From the NCBI GenBank assembly GCA_030523505.1, contig JAUNIK010000003.1, forward strand, positions 3,261 through 27,135: DNA of 23,875 nt, read 5' to 3'. This DNA comes from Prevotellaceae bacterium. Its GTDB lineage: Bacteria > Bacteroidota > Bacteroidia > Bacteroidales > Bacteroidaceae. Shown here in pieces: positions 21,501-23,875 of the stretch (its first letter is position 1; each line of letters begins with the position of its first letter). The position numbers were made by a program, and so were the translations under genes. Under the pieces are notes generated by a model. That model ran no database searches. It saw nothing but the letters and a program-made list of their open reading frames with translations, and was not told the origin of the DNA.

Positions 21501-23649
21501 CTGTTGCTACGTTGTAGAAGTAAACCTCCATTCCGTCAGCAGGCTCTGCAGATGCAGCAGCATACTCGTAGCGTGGAGCGAGAGCCTTCTTCAACTCGAA
21601 ACGGATAAGGTCGAGAGCACGACCAGCATCCTGACGGCATACTGTAGCGTTCTTAGCATAAGCGAGAACCTCAGGGTCAACACCCTCTACTGTCTCAGCC
21701 TGTGCTACAGCAACAGTGAGTGCGCGGCGGTTACCATCGTTCTCGAACCAGTCGCGTGGCTGACCACCCTTGTAGAGACCACCGTCAGCATAACGGCCAC
21801 CCCAGTTCTGGTGAACATGGTAAGCGAATACGTTTACTGAACCGTCAGTCTTGAGGAGAGCAATCTGCTCGTCAGTGAGCTTCACAACCTCGTCCTCGTT
21901 CCAACCGTTTACACCTGGCTCATAACCGTTGCGAGCCCAGATGAGTGTACCGTTGAGGTAGTACTCACATGGAGCGTCATCGTGAGGAGCTGGCATGTAA
22001 ACAGCCTCAGGGAGTGCGGTGCCCTCTGCTACAGTGAAGTAGCGGCGAACATATACATCACCCATATCGCCTGACCAACCGTTAGGGAGGATGTTGCTGT
22101 TGTAAGTCCAAGCGTCAACATCATCGTTGGTCATAGTATATTCAGCAGCATACCATGCGTTGCCGTCCTTGTCGTTTGAAGGAACACCGAATACATGGTT
22201 GAAGTACTGATCGCTGTAACCCATGTGAGAGTTAGCCTCCCATGTGTAAGCAGGTCTGTAAGCATCACCGTTGTGCTTGATAGAACCGAGGATGATGTCG
22301 TTCTGACCATCCCAGTACTCCTTGTTCTCAACAGGAACAGTTGCTGGAGTAACCTCAACAGCCACTGTGAGCACCCAGTTGTCAGCCTTGCAAGTGATAG
22401 TACATGTACCAGCAGCAACACCAGTCACAACACCGTCAGCAACGGTAGCAACCTCAGCGTTGTCAGTTGACCACTCATAAGAATCAGCACCAGTAGCAGT
22501 GATAGTAACATTGTCACCCTCTTTCATGAGGATAGAAGTCTTGTCGAGCTCAACATACTGCTGACCCTCGAGCTTACCATAACGGTACTCCTTCATGTTG
22601 TTCTCAGCAGGAGTGAAGAACTTACCTGAAACCTCGTCCAAAAGACCGAGAACACCGTCAGCGTGACGGATAACTGGCTTCAATGTGTAAGTAGTCTCAC
22701 CATCCTCGATGCTTGCGTAGTAGATACGGCCCTGGAATGAAGCATCCCACTCAGGGTTAGCAAAGAAAGCGAGAGTACGGTCGGTAGGGTTCATCTCGGT
22801 GTTACCAGTCTCCTTGGTCCACCAATCCTCGTCACCTTCCTTCTTCAACTTGAGGTAAGCAGTGTTAGCCTCAATGTCGTAGTACTTGTTCATCTCGAAA
22901 TCAGCGAAGTTGTCGCCCGCACCTGTTGTGCCACCGGTGAAGAAACCGAAGTGAGCGTTATCGCCGTTCTTGTAGAGAGAGATTCCAGAGCCAGCGTGTA
23001 CGTTGCGGGCACTGAAGAGAGCAGCCCAACCGTTGTTCTGTGTACCCATAGCACCCAACTTGATAGTTGTGTTTACGTTAGGCACATAGTCGGTCTTGAT
23101 GCAGTTTTCGCGGCGATCTACCACCTTCTCGAGGTACTCGAGATAAGAGTATTCGCTCATTACCTCACCATAGCTAATAGTAACCGACTCGAAGCAGAGC
23201 TGACCAGCCTTTGAAGAACCGTCAGAACCGAAGTCTGCCTTTTCACCTACAGTGAAAGTAACTTCTGTTGCATTACCAGTCCAGGTAACAGTAGCGTCAC
23301 CTGCAGCCTGCTCAGCAACCTCACCCTTGTCCACAGTGATTGGAGCAAGACGCTTCAAACCCTGGTTAGACAATTTGAACACCACCTGGGTCATCTTTGC
23401 AGAAGCCGAAACAGTGAGAGTGTTCTTTGCATAAGTACGAACATCCTTTCCGTTAGTGTTGTAAGTAGGCGCAGAAGCACCGTTGTTCTTCAACGCAACG
23501 AAAGAGAAAGGATCGTGCGACCATGCGAGTTGGCCGTCAACAGCCTCGCCAATGTTATCATCAGCACAGACAATAGTCATTTCATTCTGTGCGAACGAAG
23601 TCATTGCGAAAGCCATGAGGCTAACGAACAAGAATAACAATCGTTTCAT
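18550..23649 (-). CDS. Very large secreted multidomain protein (lectin-like, Ig-like and SusE/F-like domains), no enzyme domain recognised
   Basis: The product has 1699 residues. A signal peptide ends near 20 (TSFA-Q). Domains by eye: beta domain 25-160; LamG/ConA-like 168-360; bacterial Ig group 2 about 365-437 (VELDKTSILMKEGD, VATVADGVVTGVAAG); galactose-binding-like jelly roll 445-630 (DVYVRRYFT, HDDAPCEYYLNG, NVFAYHVHQN); short helical segment 640-700; trefoil-like 703-850; CBM-like sandwich 865-1070; aromatic-rich beta region 1075-1190; two SusE/SusF-like repeats 1193-1300 and 1305-1415 (IYVVGENTTGW, VYAVGTLVDANW); two Ig-like modules 1420-1545 and 1546-1660; C-terminal tail GIVIKNGKKFVNK. 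It probably lies on the cell surface or is exported, binding glycans or protein. Codon use is strongly biased (AAC, GAC, GGT, GTT), suggesting high expression. It stands alone, with its own promoter and terminator. The function is inferred only from domain style. Confidence 0.85.
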   Translation of the reverse strand: MKRLLFLFVSLMAFAMTSFAQNEMTIVCADDNIGEAVDGQLAWSHDPFSFVALKNNGASAPTYNTNGKDVRTYAKNTLTVSASAKMTQVVFKLSNQGLKRLAPITVDKGEVAEQAAGDATVTWTGNATEVTFTVGEKADFGSDGSSKAGQLCFESVTISYGEVMSEYSYLEYLEKVVDRRENCIKTDYVPNVNTTIKLGAMGTQNNGWAALFSARNVHAGSGISLYKNGDNAHFGFFTGGTTGAGDNFADFEMNKYYDIEANTAYLKLKKEGDEDWWTKETGNTEMNPTDRTLAFFANPEWDASFQGRIYYASIEDGETTYTLKPVIRHADGVLGLLDEVSGKFFTPAENNMKEYRYGKLEGQQYVELDKTSILMKEGDNVTITATGADSYEWSTDNAEVATVADGVVTGVAAGTCTITCKADNWVLTVAVEVTPATVPVENKEYWDGQNDIILGSIKHNGDAYRPAYTWEANSHMGYSDQYFNHVFGVPSNDKDGNAWYAAEYTMTNDDVDAWTYNSNILPNGWSGDMGDVYVRRYFTVAEGTALPEAVYMPAPHDDAPCEYYLNGTLIWARNGYEPGVNGWNEDEVVKLTDEQIALLKTDGSVNVFAYHVHQNWGGRYADGGLYKGGQPRDWFENDGNRRALTVAVAQAETVEGVDPEVLAYAKNATVCRQDAGRALDLIRFELKKALAPRYEYAAASAEPADGMEVYFYNVATGQFLAGNNDWGTHASVTAPIASWPMVLHANTSGENRFSIQTNLPNGRRGGNDGLGHNGYVDCGYGDDFTTNEGWAWTFEANEDGTYSIIQSGRENDGNRFLGVREDARYQVDTDCPANDKGYNSWKLITPAQLEALYEAATTKAPANVTYKIKQNDFSQNDFEGNEKNDVNLQDANNDAWRNTPWERNAGSVWNWKGNDANGDYVFEAWNSRNGEDGKIYLKQTINGLKPGYYVVGCSGYYRDGNWESAARDGNAAQLAYLYAGTEDNNVALKSILDCKGLGAGYGRMETENIIPDGCRDAAKFFQYGQYKNEIGVLVGEDGVLELGVYRMDEGAREFDWVVVDNFTLTYYGEPNIPANLYIRHDGHWGGDAMAEAEDSEALNKHFVWKGYTGTNVNDGAIFNFTAVEGGGGDACWGPQAKTYVQPGQTVEDFGNYGDNCYVFQNQTAYVQVDVFCTPLGNKVTFTDYTLEAMAEKDAIYVVGENTTGWSRSSDVCQKLEKVEDGVYEGVVTVTRDNTIFDAIRFATVADNGDDDNYIGLQFTHPLVNSTYKMIASNSGRVYLRKGDVKVKVDFNNGTITTENVEVAPSYVYAVGTLVDANWQNTNTKYTLNEVEPGVFQGVVAVAEDGDSRFSLFAERTSDDWNTGRMGPNNEGVRPEAGVPCDEAIVLGHDKAWRVPAGEWLVTLNLNNGTFTYEEEVIPTPNFVSVDPEDGAIITDANQVWTVTFDGPVNVDPNYSGIGVLMVSGVPTKIWTEDQATWFFAIDHENTAAWEEYFGGAITTFEELLAYGKDLVLQVAATDMKGNPLAGNDPYGDEGTYTFAYHFGEPAPLVITPADGTTVDQLDKINFSCEDGLAVMNWDDDVIIKKDGEVVLTLDAAECWQPVFDAEDWWAPVNSYDLVLSETLTEPGTYTVELPENLFWVGMAESMTEAFTLTYKIDVPSGINGVDADDNTAVYTIGGVRTKASAKGIVIKNGKKFVNK

Positions 23650-23771
23650 GTTGTTAATTGAATTGGTTAATAATAAAAGTTAATAAAAAAATATATCTTT
23701 ATCTCTTGGAGAAGACTTCATTGTTGTCCCCGAATTCCCCGAGGTTTTTAGTTCTTTTTGCACATTATTTA

Positions 23772-23790
23772 GTATGCACGCGTGTATGTG
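23772..23790. other. Alternating purine-pyrimidine tract in the leader of the large gene
   Basis: 19 bases (GTATGCACGCGTGTATGTG) alternate purine and pyrimidine without a break. The tract starts 15 bases downstream of the -7 element at 23806-23813, a placement similar to the tract in the argS leader. Confidence 0.6.
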
Positions 23791-23805
23791 GGCATAACGC
23801 AAATG

Positions 23806-23837
23806 CAAAAATACATATTTGGACTGAAATAAACAAA
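23806..23837 (-). promoter_or_regulatory. Promoter for the 1699-residue protein gene
   Basis: On the minus strand TTTG (23837-23834), then 20 bases, then TATTTTTG (23813-23806), a full match to the Bacteroidetes consensus. The expected start is near 23799, giving a leader of about 150 bases. I see no gene in 23650-23875. Confidence 0.75.
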
Positions 23838-23875
23838 TTTTTTGCCAAGAAAAATTATTCTGCATAGAAAAAGGC

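Overview
The window looks like chromosomal DNA of a Bacteroidales bacterium, most likely Prevotellaceae (Prevotella/Segatella-like). Three things point there. Promoters follow the Bacteroidetes form, TTTG then about 20 bases then TANNTTTG. Secreted proteins end in a short tail of the type GI.I.NGKK. The enzyme set is typical of gut or rumen glycan degraders: GH29 fucosidase, DUF4965-type glutaminase-like protein, XynE-like SGNH esterase. This assignment is made by eye, without a database search. I saw no tRNA, rRNA, CRISPR array, integrase or transposase gene, and no stretch over 300 bases lacks a gene.

Layout. (1) 2-1381, plus strand: the 3' part of a tRNA-dihydrouridine synthase gene and a small secreted protein of unknown function. 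(2) 1544-7048, minus strand: a tight run of six genes, read as L-threonine aldolase, HAD phosphatase, O6-methylguanine-DNA methyltransferase, SGNH esterase and two membrane acyltransferases. The two convergent blocks meet at a terminator packed between GC-rich palindromic repeats. (3) 7328-11733, plus strand: a fusion of a SpoT/MESH1-like HD hydrolase with MsrA, then DsbD, then an L-cysteine desulfidase. All three bear on sulfur or thiol redox. (4) 11828-18323, minus strand: arginyl-tRNA synthetase, RNase HI, a large glutaminase-like secreted protein and an alpha-L-fucosidase, with gaps of 1, 23 and 1 bases, so probably one transcript. (5) 18550-23649, minus strand: one 1699-residue secreted mosaic protein with many binding-type beta domains and no catalytic domain that I recognise.

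Three things stand out. First, the HD-MsrA fusion joins a predicted alarmone-type hydrolase to methionine sulfoxide repair. Its roughly 190-base leader holds an 11-bp perfect inverted repeat whose right arm lies next to the start codon, and whose left arm can instead form a local hairpin. Second, a family of GC-rich palindromic repeats sits at gene 3' ends, nearly always in the same orientation as the gene. It supplies bases of stop codons, replaces the ends of two proteins, and in one case encodes the linker between the two domains of RNase HI. A different, AT-rich repeat lies in frame inside argS. Third, alternating purine-pyrimidine tracts lie just downstream of the two best minus-strand promoters.
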